From Streptomyces gobiensis (GTDB lineage Bacteria; Actinomycetota; Actinomycetes; Streptomycetales; Streptomycetaceae), in the NCBI RefSeq assembly GCF_021216675.1, contig NZ_CP086120.1, positions 558,001-622,000 on the forward strand: DNA of 64,000 nt, written 5' to 3'. Positions within the stretch are counted from its first letter, which is position 1; each line of letters opens with the position of its first letter. A program made the translations under genes and the position numbers. The notes beneath the pieces are model-generated. The model saw only the letters and a program-made list of their open reading frames with translations, was not told where the DNA came from and ran no database searches. Positions 1 through 9,700 of this stretch are shown here, piece by piece.

Positions 1-1
1 G

Positions 2-1432
2 CTCGCCACCCAGATCGGCTCCGGCCTGGTGGGTGTGCTCTACGTCCTGGACGAGCCCTCCATCGGTCTCCACCAGCGCGACAACCACCGGCTCATCGAG
101 ACGCTGGTGCGGCTGCGCGATCTGGGCAACACGCTGATCGTCGTTGAGCATGACGAGGACACCATCAAGAGCTCCGACTGGGTCGTCGACATCGGGCCAG
201 GCGCGGGTGAGCACGGCGGCAAGGTGGTGCACAGTGGTCCGCTGAAGGAGCTGCTGGCCACCCAGGATTCGATGACCGGGCAGTATCTGTCCGGTAAGAA
301 GCAGATCCCGACCCCGGACATCCGCCGTCCCGTCGACCCGGAGCGGATACTGACCGTGCACGGCGCACGGGAGAACAACCTCCAGGACATCGACGTCGAC
401 TTCCCGCTCGGTGTGCTCACTGCTGTCACCGGCGTCTCCGGCTCGGGCAAGTCAACGCTGGTCAATGACATCCTCTATACGCACCTGGCGCGCGAGCTGA
501 ACGCCGCCAAGTCGGTGCCGGGACGGCACACCCGGGTGACGGGCGACGATCTGGTCGACAAGGTCGTCCATGTCGACCAGTCCCCCATCGGCCGCACCCC
601 ACGCTCCAACCCGGCGACCTACACCGGTGTCTTCGACCATGTGCGCAAGCTCTTCGCGGAGACAATGGAAGCGAAGGTCCGCGGCTATCTGCCGGGCCGG
701 TTCTCGTTCAACGTCAAGGGCGGCCGCTGTGAGAACTGCTCCGGCGACGGCACCATCAAGATCGAGATGAACTTCCTCCCGGATGTCTATGTCCCGTGCG
801 AGGTCTGCCATGGCGCCCGGTACAACCGGGAGACCCTGGAGGTTCACTACAAGGGCAAGAACATCGCCGAAGTGCTCGACATGCCCATCGAGCAGGCGCT
901 GGACTTCTTTGAGGCGGTGCCCGCCATCGCCCGCCATCTGCGGACCCTCAACGATGTCGGCCTGGGCTATGTCCGGCTCGGCCAGTCCGCGCCCACCCTG
1001 TCGGGTGGTGAAGCGCAGCGGGTGAAGCTCGCCTCCGAGCTCCAGAAGCGCTCCACGGGCCGTACGGTCTACGTCCTGGACGAGCCGACGACCGGTCTGC
1101 ACTTCGAGGACATCCGCAAGCTGCTCACGGTGCTCGACGGGCTGGTCGACAAGGGCAACACGGTGATCGTCATCGAGCACAACCTCGATGTGATCAAGAC
1201 AGCGGACTGGGTGCTGGACCTGGGCCCCGAGGGCGGTGTCGGCGGCGGACTTGTGGTCGCCGAGGGCACCCCGGAGCAGGTCGCGGCGGTTACCACCAGC
1301 CACACGGGCAAGTTCCTGCGGGATCTTCTCGGCAGCCGGGTCAGTGACGCGCCGCCGCTCCGGAAGGCCGTGAAGAAGGCCAACCCCGCCAAGGCGGCGC
1401 CCCGCAAGCGGGCGGCTACCCGTAAGTCCTGA
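2..1432 (+). CDS. uvrA: Excinuclease ABC subunit A (UvrA), C-terminal part
   Basis: UvrA is the damage-recognition ATPase of nucleotide excision repair; it loads UvrB at lesions. The frame is open from base 2 and the gene begins left of the window, so only the last ~476 residues are visible. They include the end of the first ATPase module ([12 protein letters not shown]), a second Walker A (GVSGSGKST), a zinc-binding CxxC-n-CxxC element (CENC...CEVC), the ABC signature [11 protein letters not shown] and a second Walker B ([11 protein letters not shown]). The tail is lysine/alanine/arginine rich. uvrB lies about 13 kb downstream on the other strand. No frameshift is seen in the visible part. 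Confidence 0.97.
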   Translation, partial: LATQIGSGLVGVLYVLDEPSIGLHQRDNHRLIETLVRLRDLGNTLIVVEHDEDTIKSSDWVVDIGPGAGEHGGKVVHSGPLKELLATQDSMTGQYLSGKKQIPTPDIRRPVDPERILTVHGARENNLQDIDVDFPLGVLTAVTGVSGSGKSTLVNDILYTHLARELNAAKSVPGRHTRVTGDDLVDKVVHVDQSPIGRTPRSNPATYTGVFDHVRKLFAETMEAKVRGYLPGRFSFNVKGGRCENCSGDGTIKIEMNFLPDVYVPCEVCHGARYNRETLEVHYKGKNIAEVLDMPIEQALDFFEAVPAIARHLRTLNDVGLGYVRLGQSAPTLSGGEAQRVKLASELQKRSTGRTVYVLDEPTTGLHFEDIRKLLTVLDGLVDKGNTVIVIEHNLDVIKTADWVLDLGPEGGVGGGLVVAEGTPEQVAAVTTSHTGKFLRDLLGSRVSDAPPLRKAVKKANPAKAAPRKRAATRKS

Positions 1433-1437
1433 CCACG

Positions 1438-1485
1438 GTGGCGTGGGACGTAGGCTGGCGGATCATCTCCTTCGTCCCACGCCAC
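1438..1485. terminator. 13-bp inverted repeat between uvrA and the Rieske gene
   Basis: Bases 1438-1450 (GTGGCGTGGGACG) pair perfectly with 1473-1485 across a 22-base loop. The repeat starts 5 bases after the uvrA stop and ends 12 bases before the Rieske start. It can serve as the uvrA terminator or as a structured leader for the next gene. No T-run follows, as is usual for actinobacterial terminators. Confidence 0.55.
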
Positions 1486-1497
1486 AGGAACAGCCCG

Positions 1498-1944
1498 ATG
1501 ACGCACGATGACCAGGCCTGCCCCGGACAGTCCCCCCGCCGCCGGACCCTGCTGCGCGGAGCGGCGCTAGCCGGGGCCGCAGGCCTTGGCGTGGCGGCCT
1601 GCTCCCCCGCGACCGGCCGGGACGCGGGCCCGGCCACCCCCACCGCCCCCGTCGAGCTGGGCGCGGCCGGAGATGTACCGGTCGGGGGCGCCAGGATCTA
1701 CCGCGAGAGCAAGGTCGTCGTCGCACAGCCAGAGCAAGGCGAGTACCGGGCGTTCAGCGCGGTGTGCACCCATGGGGGCTGTGTGCTCTCCGCCGTAACG
1801 GGCCTGGAAGCCGACTGCGGCTGTCACGGCAGCCGCTTCGACGCCACCACCGGCGAGGTCCTGCGCGCCCCGGCCACCGCCCGGCTGCCCGAGGTACCGG
1901 TGCGCGTAGAGGGCGGCAAGCTCATCGCCGGCCCAGACGCCTGA
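1498..1944 (+). CDS. Rieske [2Fe-2S] protein, Tat-exported lipoprotein
   Basis: A 148-residue protein. I chose the ATG at 1498 because it places a twin-arginine leader (RRRTLLRG) near the N-terminus, followed by a hydrophobic stretch and a lipobox-like VAAC, so it is predicted to be exported folded and lipid-anchored. The Rieske cluster ligands are plain: CTHGGC (Cys-x-His-x2-Cys) and CGCHG (Cys-x2-His). Small stand-alone Rieske proteins of this type are common in Streptomyces. They are presumed electron carriers, but the redox partner is not evident from the neighbours. An upstream GTG at 1438 in the same frame would place extra residues before the RR motif and is less likely. Confidence 0.9.
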   Translation: MTHDDQACPGQSPRRRTLLRGAALAGAAGLGVAACSPATGRDAGPATPTAPVELGAAGDVPVGGARIYRESKVVVAQPEQGEYRAFSAVCTHGGCVLSAVTGLEADCGCHGSRFDATTGEVLRAPATARLPEVPVRVEGGKLIAGPDA

Positions 1945-2360
1945 CGCGTGCGGTGCTCAGCCGGTCGCCTCGATGGCGGCGAACGCGGGGCAACGGCGAG
2001 CTGATCGGTGGTGAGCTCACCCCCTCGAACGCCAGCTCGCCGCCTGAGCAACAAGGACCGGCCAACAAGGACTGGCCAACAAGGGATAAAGACGGATAAG
2101 AGCGTCAACTCCCCCAGTTGCCGGGGCGGCTGGCCGCGGACGCGGAGTCCGCGCCTCCAGAAATCTGAATCCGGAAAAGGTACTGGTCACGGCCGCTTGT
2201 CCGCGGCGGCCAAGCCGCTGCGCAGGGATGTTGCAGGCATAGATCTCGCAGGCGTGGAAAGCGATGCGCTGGGGACCGTGCGCGGTTCCCGAGACCTGAA
2301 CCCTGTTCCGTCTGGGCGGCCGTGCCATTGGCCAACCACCCCCGCAACTGGAGGTTTCTC
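1945..2360. other. Intergenic region and probable leader of the betaine gene
   Basis: A 416-bp gap with no convincing ORF. It holds a 14-base tandem repeat at 2049-2090 (see separate entry), a 7-bp perfect hairpin at 2135-2153 (CGCGGAC/GTCCGCG), and a Shine-Dalgarno GGAGGT at 2350-2355 immediately before the ATT at 2361. The distance and the hairpins suggest a structured 5' leader. I could not match it by eye to a specific riboswitch class. Confidence 0.5.
2049..2090. repeat. Three tandem copies of a 14-bp unit (CAACAAGGACYGGC)
   Basis: Units start at 2049, 2063 and 2077. The first two differ at one base and the third diverges at its end (CAACAAGGGATAAA). The unit length is not a multiple of three and the region is non-coding, so it is a short non-coding tandem repeat upstream of the betaine-synthesis gene. 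Its function is unknown. Confidence 0.75.
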
Positions 2361-4028
2361 ATTACCGCGCAACCGGCTCAGAAATTCGGAGACAACCCCG
2401 TCGAGGTCCGAGAAACCGGGCACTACACCGAAGAATACATACCCAGCTTCGTCGAGAAGTGGGACTCTCTCATAGACTGGGAGAAGAGAGCAGAAAGCGA
2501 GGGCAACTTCTTCATCGACCTCCTGCGCAAGCGGGGACTGAAGAGCGTGCTCGATGTCGCGACAGGAACCGGTTTTCACTCGGTGCGGCTGCTGGCGGCT
2601 GGATTCGAAACCGTAAGCGCGGACGGCAGCGCCGAGATGCTGGCGATGGCCTTCAAGAACGGCATGCAGCACGGGGACCACATTCTCCGCGTCGTCCAGG
2701 CGGACTGGCGCTGGCTCAACCGTGATGTACACGGGGAGTACGACGCCATCGTCTGCCTCGGAAACTCATTCACGCATCTTTTCTCGGAGCGCGACCGGCG
2801 CAAGGCACTGGCCGAGTTCTACGCGATGCTGAAGCACGACGGAGTCCTTGTCCTGGACCAACGCAATTACGACGCGATTCTGGATGAGGGATACACGAGC
2901 AAGCACACCTACTACTACTGCGGCGAGGATGTCGCCGTAGCGCCGGAGTACGTCGACGATGGGCTGTGCCGTATGCGGTACAAATTCCCGGACGGCTCCG
3001 TGTACCACCTCAACATGTTCCCGCTGCGGAAGGACTACACCCGTCGGCTCATGTCCGAGGTGGGCTTCCAGCGCATCGAGACCTACGGCGACTTCCAGCA
3101 CACGTACCGAGGCGAACAGCCCGACTTCTTCATCCATATAGCGGAGAAGGAGTACCGGATGGAAGACAACCAGGAAAGCTCGTACGCGGGCGCGGTCGGT
3201 ACCGCCCGCAGCTACTACAACTCACCTGACGCTGACACCTTCTACGCCACGGTGTGGGGCGGTGAGGACATCCATATCGGCCTCTACGAGCGCCCTGAGG
3301 AACCCATCGCGGACGCCAGCCGCCGCACCGTCGAGCGGATGGCCTCGAAGCTGGAGCTGACCGAGGATTCCGTGGTGCTCGACCTCGGCTCAGGCTTCGG
3401 CGGCTCCGCTCGGTATCTGGCCGGGACATACGGCTGCCGGGTTCTCGCGCTCAACCTCAGCGAGGTGGAGAACGAACGCCATAAGGAGCTGAACACGGCC
3501 CGTGGCCTCAACGACAAGATCGAGGTCGTGGACGGATCCTTCGAGAACATCCCGTACCCGGATGATGAGGTTGATGTCATCTGGTCCCAGGACGCCTTTC
3601 TGCACAGCGGGAACCGGGTCCGGGTGCTGGAGGAGATCACGCGGGTACTGCGACCGGGTGGCCATCTCATCTTTACCGACCCGATGGCGGCCGACAACTG
3701 CCCCACCGGCGTACTGCAGCCGATCCTCGACCGCATCCACCTGGACGACATGGGCTCGCCCGGTTTCTACACCAGTGAGCTGGCCCGGCTGGGCTTCACC
3801 ACGGTCGACAGCGGCTTTGAAGAGCTTCGCGAGCATCTGGTCACCCACTACGAGCGGGTGCTTGAGGAGACCGAGCGCCAGGAGGACCACGGGCTGGCGG
3901 GGAAGGTCAGCCATGAGTATCTGGCCCAGATGAAGAAGGGCCTCGGGCACTGGATCAACGGCGGCCGGGAGCAGCACCTCACCTGGGGCATCTTCCACCT
4001 CACGCTGGGCGCCGGCCGCTCGTACTGA
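2361..4028 (+). CDS. Glycine/sarcosine/dimethylglycine N-methyltransferase fusion (glycine betaine synthesis)
   Basis: A tandem SAM-dependent methyltransferase that would convert glycine through sarcosine and dimethylglycine to the osmoprotectant betaine. Residues ~1-260 form the glycine/sarcosine-methyltransferase half (VLDVATGTGFHSVRL, SAM motif I near residue 65). Residues ~275-555 form the sarcosine/dimethylglycine half (VLDLGSGFGGSARYL near residue 340). This fused order is known from Actinopolyspora. The start is unusual: the only well-placed Shine-Dalgarno (GGAGGT, 2350-2355) sits 5 bases before ATT at 2361, giving 555 residues beginning I/M-TAQPAQKF. The upstream in-frame GTG at 2322 lacks a clear ribosome site. 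It is cytoplasmic, monocistronic and convergent with the next gene. Confidence 0.93.
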   Translation: MTAQPAQKFGDNPVEVRETGHYTEEYIPSFVEKWDSLIDWEKRAESEGNFFIDLLRKRGLKSVLDVATGTGFHSVRLLAAGFETVSADGSAEMLAMAFKNGMQHGDHILRVVQADWRWLNRDVHGEYDAIVCLGNSFTHLFSERDRRKALAEFYAMLKHDGVLVLDQRNYDAILDEGYTSKHTYYYCGEDVAVAPEYVDDGLCRMRYKFPDGSVYHLNMFPLRKDYTRRLMSEVGFQRIETYGDFQHTYRGEQPDFFIHIAEKEYRMEDNQESSYAGAVGTARSYYNSPDADTFYATVWGGEDIHIGLYERPEEPIADASRRTVERMASKLELTEDSVVLDLGSGFGGSARYLAGTYGCRVLALNLSEVENERHKELNTARGLNDKIEVVDGSFENIPYPDDEVDVIWSQDAFLHSGNRVRVLEEITRVLRPGGHLIFTDPMAADNCPTGVLQPILDRIHLDDMGSPGFYTSELARLGFTTVDSGFEELREHLVTHYERVLEETERQEDHGLAGKVSHEYLAQMKKGLGHWINGGREQHLTWGIFHLTLGAGRSY

Positions 4029-4046
4029 GCCCGTCGCTCACGCAGG

Positions 4047-5054
4047 TCACGCCCACCGCCAGCCAATGCCCAGGATCCGGCGGTGCACCTCCTGTTCCAC
4101 CAGGTGCACCGTCGGGTGGCGCCCGGTGAGCGTCAGCTCCTCCCGGGCGCTGGGCCGCGCCCCCGCGGACGTACGGGCGAAGCGGTGGCAGTGCACCGGG
4201 AGCACCGCCGGGTCAAAGCGGACCTGCAGCACATACTGTCCGCCCATGAACCGGAAGCCGCGTACATACTCACTGCTGGGCCCGGCGGTGCCGTCCTGGA
4301 AGGTGTAGCTGAAGAGCTGGGTGTCACCCGCCCGCAGCCGGGCGTCGAAGAGCAGCTCGGCGACGACGACCCCCGCCGTGCCGTGCCAGCGCACGCTGCC
4401 CACCCGGCAGTTCTCGCCCGCCCGTACCCGCACTCGGGCGGGGTCGCAGCCGGGGTCACCGCGGTGAATGGCGACACAGCGGTCGACCCCGTCCCGGTGT
4501 GCGCGTACGACCTGCTGGGATTCGCGCTCCACCAGCTCCCGGCCGGCTCCTATCCGCACCCGCTCCAGATGGCACACCGTATGCAGCCCACCGTCGGACG
4601 GCGCACCCAGCTCGGTGAGGAGTTCGCTGAGCGCGGCATGGGGGTCCAGCAGCGAGCGGTACGAGCGGGAGACGGGCCGCTCGGTCCTCAGCTCCGGCTC
4701 CAGCAACCGTACGAGCGCGTCCCGGGGCACTTCAAGGATCTCCTCCAGGGCGGGGACGGCCCGTAACGACTCGGCTCGCGCCGGCCGGCGGGCGCCCTGC
4801 TGCCAGTAGCTGAGGCTGGTCACTCCGACGGTGACGCCGCGCTGGGCAAGCCGGTGCCGTATCCGGTGCAGTGCCAGGCCACGGGCGGCGATGGCGGCAC
4901 GCAGCGCCTCATGGAACGGCCCCGTGCGCAGCGCCTGTACCAGTTCCTCCGGAAGGTTCTCGTACCGCACACCTCTGGTGTGAATATTCACGTCTGCCGC
5001 CCCGTCTTCGCACTGTTCACCCGTGCCGCCAGCAGATCCAGTGGCGTCGTTCAC
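4047..5054 (-). CDS. Helix-turn-helix regulator-like protein of unknown target
   Basis: About 335 residues from the GTG at 5054; an internal GTG at 4991 is an alternative start, since neither has a strong ribosome site. An N-terminal helical segment (residues ~45-90, with a VTVGVTSLSYWQQGARRP-like stretch) resembles the XRE-type helix-turn-helix found in Streptomyces regulators. It is followed by a ~200-residue C-terminal domain with no motif I recognise. The gene is divergent from the secreted protease operon, and three phased GTTGAC-type half sites lie between them (5103-5129), so local control of that operon and autoregulation are plausible. Its 3' end is 18 bp from the convergent betaine gene. 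Confidence 0.65.
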   Translation of the reverse strand: MNDATGSAGGTGEQCEDGAADVNIHTRGVRYENLPEELVQALRTGPFHEALRAAIAARGLALHRIRHRLAQRGVTVGVTSLSYWQQGARRPARAESLRAVPALEEILEVPRDALVRLLEPELRTERPVSRSYRSLLDPHAALSELLTELGAPSDGGLHTVCHLERVRIGAGRELVERESQQVVRAHRDGVDRCVAIHRGDPGCDPARVRVRAGENCRVGSVRWHGTAGVVVAELLFDARLRAGDTQLFSYTFQDGTAGPSSEYVRGFRFMGGQYVLQVRFDPAVLPVHCHRFARTSAGARPSAREELTLTGRHPTVHLVEQEVHRRILGIGWRWA

Positions 5055-5102
5055 ATCCGCGCCAGACCGTTCACACCGGCGTTTCTCCTCGTATTGAAGC
5101 CT

Positions 5103-5129
5103 GTTGACCGGAAGTCAACAACTGTTGAT
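5103..5129. promoter_or_regulatory. Three phased GTTGAC/GTCAAC/GTTGAT half sites (candidate operator)
   Basis: GTTGAC at 5103-5108, its inverted copy GTCAAC at 5114-5119 and GTTGAT at 5124-5129 lie 11 and 10 bases apart, about one helical turn each. They sit in the divergent gap between the HTH gene (starts 5054) and the protease operon (starts 5190). The arrangement fits an operator for the adjacent regulator; this is inference. Confidence 0.5.
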
Positions 5130-5189
5130 GCTGAACCCCAGCATCCGGATGCGCTCCTCCACACCCCCCTCGCACTTGGGAGGAACGCC

Positions 5190-5786
5190 ATGTCCCTGAC
5201 CCGACGCAGATGGCTCGGGCTGACCGCGGCTACCGCTGCCGCGCTGATAGCCGTGCCCGCCGCCAGTTCCACCGCTGCCGCCGCCTCCGACGATCCTCAG
5301 GCCCTCGCCTGGAAACGGCTCGGTATCTCCATGCAGGCCCAGGAGAAGAGCAACTGGTGCTGGGGAGCGGCGGGCAACACCATCGCGGACTACTACGGCA
5401 AGAAGTACAGCCAAAACCAGTTCTGCAACGCCGCTTTCAACCGGCGGCAAGGCACCACCTGTCCCAACAACCAGGCCACGCTGGGGCATGTACAGACCGG
5501 GCTGCGCTGGACCGGGGTCAATCCCGGCTCCTATGTGAGCGGCTGGCTGCGCTACGGCACGGTGCAGAGCGAGATCAACGCCGACCGGCCCATTGAGACC
5601 CGGATCGGCTGGAAGTCCGGCGGCGGCCATATGCATGTGATCTACGGCTATGACACCGCCAACAGCTGGGTCTACTGGGGCGATCCATGGCCCTCCAGCA
5701 ACCGCTACAACTGGGCGTCACACAGCTGGTACGTGAACAACAACTCGTTCGCGTGGACCCACTCGCTCTACCGGATCGGAGCGTGA
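5190..5786 (+). CDS. Secreted papain-like cysteine protease
   Basis: A 198-residue protein. The ATG at 5190 has GGGAGG about 8 bases upstream and opens an export signal (LTRRRWLGL then an Ala-rich hydrophobic run ending near residue 32), possibly Tat. The mature part carries a papain-fold triad signature: NWCWGAA (Cys ~residue 56) after a Gln-containing segment, HMHVIYGYD (His ~148) and YWGDPW (Asp ~165). Two further cysteines could form a disulfide. Proteins of this size are usually placed with C39-like or AvrRpt2-like papain-type peptidases. It is 4 bp upstream of a signal-anchored partner gene and so probably works with it at the cell surface. Confidence 0.85.
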   Translation: MSLTRRRWLGLTAATAAALIAVPAASSTAAAASDDPQALAWKRLGISMQAQEKSNWCWGAAGNTIADYYGKKYSQNQFCNAAFNRRQGTTCPNNQATLGHVQTGLRWTGVNPGSYVSGWLRYGTVQSEINADRPIETRIGWKSGGGHMHVIYGYDTANSWVYWGDPWPSSNRYNWASHSWYVNNNSFAWTHSLYRIGA

Positions 5787-5790
5787 GGTC

Positions 5791-6660
5791 ATGACCACAC
5801 GACGTATCATTCTGCGCGTGGTCGCCGCTGGCACACTGGCCACCGCCGCGATCGGTCTCGCCCCGTACGCCCACGCCGACGGGTCCGGCCCGCGGATACC
5901 GAAGGCACCGTCGGCGGCGAGTGTCCAGGCCGCACACCAGGCCGCCACCGACAACGGGACGCTGGATACGCTCTCCCGCTTCTTCGCCCGCGACGGCCAG
6001 GTCAGCCGGTCCGGTCAGACCCCAGGCAATCCGGCGATCAAGGGCAAGGCCGTGCCGGTCTTCACGCTCACGGCCGAGTTTGTCTCCGGTGAGCCGAACG
6101 CGCCCCTCGCCAAGCTGGAGTACCTCGCCAGCAAGGCCGTCTCCACCGATGGCCGGAAGGCCTCCGTGTGGACGGCGAAGGTGGACGGCGCCTGGCGGGT
6201 CGTCAACATCGCCACCGGTGATGATGAGATCCGCTATGCGGCGATGGGTGAGCAGGCGGCGCCGGGCGGCACCGTTTTCCATGAGCCGCAGATCAACGCC
6301 TGGTATGTGTACTCCAGCGGCAGGGTGCTGCCGCTGGACGGTGACGCCCGGGCGGCGATCGGTGACCGCGGCGCCAGCCTGAAGGCCTATCAGGAACGGG
6401 TACGCGAGGCCTACGGCGGCAAACTGCCCGGCTCGGCCTATGACCGCGACGGCATGGCCGGTGGCTATGCCCCGCGGTCACAGCCTCACTCGGCACCCCA
6501 CTCAGCGCCCCACTCAGCACCGCGGGCCGCTCCCGCCCCGGTGGCCGAGGAGGGCCCGGCCTTCCCGCTGACCGCGCTGGGCATCAGCGCGGGCGCGCTG
6601 GCGGCAGCGGCCACCGGAGCGCTCGGCATACGGCGGCTGCGGGGGCTGCGGGGGATCTGA
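5791..6660 (+). CDS. Secreted, C-terminally membrane-anchored protein of unknown function
   Basis: 289 residues: N-terminal Sec-type signal (cleavage likely after AHADG, ~residue 30), an extracellular domain to ~residue 215, a low-complexity His/Pro-rich stretch with three HSAP repeats (residues ~230-242), a hydrophobic helix at ~255-275 and an Arg-rich cytoplasmic tail. This is the layout of a type I membrane protein. Only 4 bp separate it from the upstream cysteine protease, so the two are co-transcribed; substrate, chaperone or anchor for the protease are all possible. I recognise no catalytic motif. Confidence 0.8.
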   Translation: MTTRRIILRVVAAGTLATAAIGLAPYAHADGSGPRIPKAPSAASVQAAHQAATDNGTLDTLSRFFARDGQVSRSGQTPGNPAIKGKAVPVFTLTAEFVSGEPNAPLAKLEYLASKAVSTDGRKASVWTAKVDGAWRVVNIATGDDEIRYAAMGEQAAPGGTVFHEPQINAWYVYSSGRVLPLDGDARAAIGDRGASLKAYQERVREAYGGKLPGSAYDRDGMAGGYAPRSQPHSAPHSAPHSAPRAAPAPVAEEGPAFPLTALGISAGALAAAATGALGIRRLRGLRGI

Positions 6661-6690
6661 CGCCGGATCTGACACACACCGGCACCCTGA

Positions 6691-6719
6691 TGCCCGTTCG
6701 CCCAAATGGCGGACGGGCA
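6691..6719. terminator. 12-bp stem hairpin after the protease operon
   Basis: 6691-6702 (TGCCCGTTCGCC) pairs with 6708-6719 with a single G-T wobble and a 5-base loop (CAAAT). It lies 30 bp after the stop at 6660 and about 75 bp before the next start, so it most likely terminates the two-gene protease operon. Confidence 0.7.
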
Positions 6720-6792
6720 CCGGGTGTTATTCGCTCCGGGTTCACGCCTGGACTCTGGTGTAGACCGGTCCCTTTTGCCACGCTGTAGCACT

Positions 6793-9700
6793 GTGTCCCC
6801 CCTCACACCGCACACCGGAAGACTCCTCCGCTCGCTGGTCGCCCTCAGCGCCGCTACCGCACTCGGACTGGGCCTCCCTCCCCCGCAGACACACGCCGCA
6901 CCGCCGCCGCACCGCGCAGCCGCCGCCCCCCGGCCGCCCGCCAGCGACGGCGGAATGGAGCTGGCCCGTACGACCCGGCCTGTCGCACCCGGCGCACGGC
7001 TCACCTCCTTCCACCGCCTCCAACCCGGCAAGTGGCTGCGCGCCCACGCCCTCAGCGTGGACCTCGACGGTGGCACCCGGGTCGACTATCTGTCGTCCGG
7101 CAGGGTCTCCGAACGCAAGACGGTCACCGAGCTCGCCAGGGACCACGATCCCGGCCCGCAGCGACGTACGGTCGCCGCCCTCAACGCCGACTTCTTCGAC
7201 ATCAACGGGACCGGCGCCCCGCTGGGCCCCGGTGTCCGGCACGGCGAAGTCAGCCACTCCCCGGCGGAAGGCCGGAGCCGGGCTGCCGGCATCGGGCCGG
7301 ACCGTGCGGGCCGTATCCTCGACCTCTACTTCGAGGGGACCCTGACCCTCCCCGCCGGTGCCGAGCCACTGGGCGCGTACAACGCCGCCGCGGTGCCCGA
7401 GAACGGCATCGGTATCTACAACGCCCGGTGGGGCGTGGCCGACCGGGCCCAGACCGTGGTCGGCGCGGATCACGTCACCGAGGTCACCGTCCACAACGGC
7501 ACGGTGACCGCCCTCGCGGAAGAGCCCGGCCAGGGCGAGATCCCGGCGGGCACCACCGTCTTACTGGGCCGCGATACCGGCGCCAAGACGCTGGCCCAGC
7601 TGACAGTGGGCGACACGGTGACGTGGGAGTACGCGCCGCGCACCGGTGACGGCGGACAGGTGCCCCGCACCGCGGTCGGCGGTAACCGGCTGCTGGTCGT
7701 GGACGGCGAGCCGCTGGACGCCGGGCCGGACGATACGGCACATCCGCGCACCGCGGTCGGCTTCTCCAGGGACGGCGCCACCCTGCATACGCTGACCGTC
7801 GATGGCCGTCAGGCCGCTTCGGGGGGCGCCACCCTCACCGAACTCGGACGGATGATGGCGGACTTGGGCGCCCACAACGCCCTCAACCTGGATGGCGGCG
7901 GCTCCGCCACACTGCTCGCCCGGGAGCCCGGTTCGACCACCCCGAGGCTGGAGAACAGCCCGTCCGAGGGCGAGGAGCGCGCCGTACCCAACGGTCTCGC
8001 GCTCACCGCCGAGAACGGCAGCGGCGCCCTGACCGGCTTCTGGGTCACCACCGCCGCCGACCCGCGTCACTCCCCCACCGTGGACCCGATGCCCGGTGGC
8101 CACCCCGAGAGGGTCTTCCCCGGACTCACCCGCGAACTGACCGCGGCCGGATACGACGAGACGTACGGCCCCGCCGACGGCACCCCGCGGTGGCGGGCCC
8201 AGCGGCCCCGGGTGGGCCGCGTCGACGCGGGCGGCACCTTCCACGCCCGTAACCCCGGAACCACCGAGGTCACCGCCGCCCGTGGCCCCGCCGAGGGCAG
8301 CACCGAACTCACCGTGCTGGGCGCCCTCGACCGGATCGCGCCCAGCCAGGAACGGGTGGGGCTGGCGGACCGCGAGGCGGTGGCGGGCTTCGGCTTCACC
8401 GGCTTCGACACCGAGGGGCACAGCGCACCCATCGAGCCGGCGGATGTCCGGCTCGACTACGACCGCTCGCTCTTCACCATCAGCCCCGATGAGGCGGCGG
8501 GCGGCTTCACCGTGACGGCCCGTACGGGCCAGGAGTTCATCGCCGGGAAGATCACGGCCACCGTCGCCGGGAAGACCACCACGCTGGTGGTGACCGTGGG
8601 GCTGGTGGAGCGGCGCATGGCCGACTTCGAGGACGCCGGGAGGTGGACCTTCTCCGCGGCCCGCGCCGACGGCTCGCTGGCGCCCGAGCCGGACGGCCGC
8701 CACGGCACCGCGCTGAAGATGACATACGACTTCTCGCGGTCCACGGCCACCCGCGCCGCCTATGCCAGCCCACCAGGGCGGCTGGCGGTACCGGACCAGC
8801 CGCAGAGCTTTGGGCTGTGGCTCAAGGGGGACGGCAAGGGAGCCTGGCCGTCGCTCCATCTCAAGGACGCGACCGGCGCCAGTCAGGTGCTGCGCGCCCC
8901 GTATATCGACGGGGAGGGCTGGGAAGAAGTGACCTTCGAGGTGCCGCCGGGCCTGGCGTATCCGCTGACGGTGCACCGCTTCTATATCGCCGAGACCCGG
9001 CCGGACCAGCAGTACCGCGGCGAGATCGTCATCGATGAGCTGACCGCCCGTATTCCGCCGGATGCCGAACTGCCCACCGCCCCGCAGGTGCGGGACCCGC
9101 TGATCAGCACGGCTGCCGACACCGCCGGCCGGGACTGGCGGTTCGCGGTGGTCTCCGATGCCCAGTTCGTCGCCCGGGAGCCGGACAGTGAGCTGGTGCG
9201 GCAGGCCCGCCGTACGCTGCGTGCCGCCAAGGCGGCGCGGCCCGACTTCGTACTGATCAACGGCGACTGGGTGGACGAGGGCTCCGACGGGGATCTGGCG
9301 TTCGCCCACGCCATGCTCAAGGCGGAGCTGGGGCAGCTGCCCTGGTATTACGTACCGGGCAATCATGAGGTGATGGGCGGATCCATCGACAGGTTCCGTA
9401 AGGAGTTCGGGGACACCCAGCTCACCTTCGACCACAAGGGCACCCGCTTCATCACCCTGGACACCTCCTCGCTGACCATCCGCGGTGGTGGCTTCGCGCA
9501 GTTCACCGAGGTACGCCGGCAGCTGGACCGGGCCGCGAAGGACCGCCGGATCGGCTCGGTGGTGCTGGTCGCCCATGTGCCGCCACGCGATCCGACCGCC
9601 CGGCCCGCCAGCCAGCTGACCGACCGGATGGAAGCGGCGCTGCTGGAGCGGTGGCTGGCCGGGTTCCGCCGGGACAGCGGCAAGGGCGCCGCCTTCATCG

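Noticed and set aside
2200..2320. Possible c-di-AMP (ydaO) riboswitch
   Set aside because: Only short fragments such as CTCGCAGGCG match what I recall of actinobacterial ydaO RNAs; the conserved core is not recognisable by eye.
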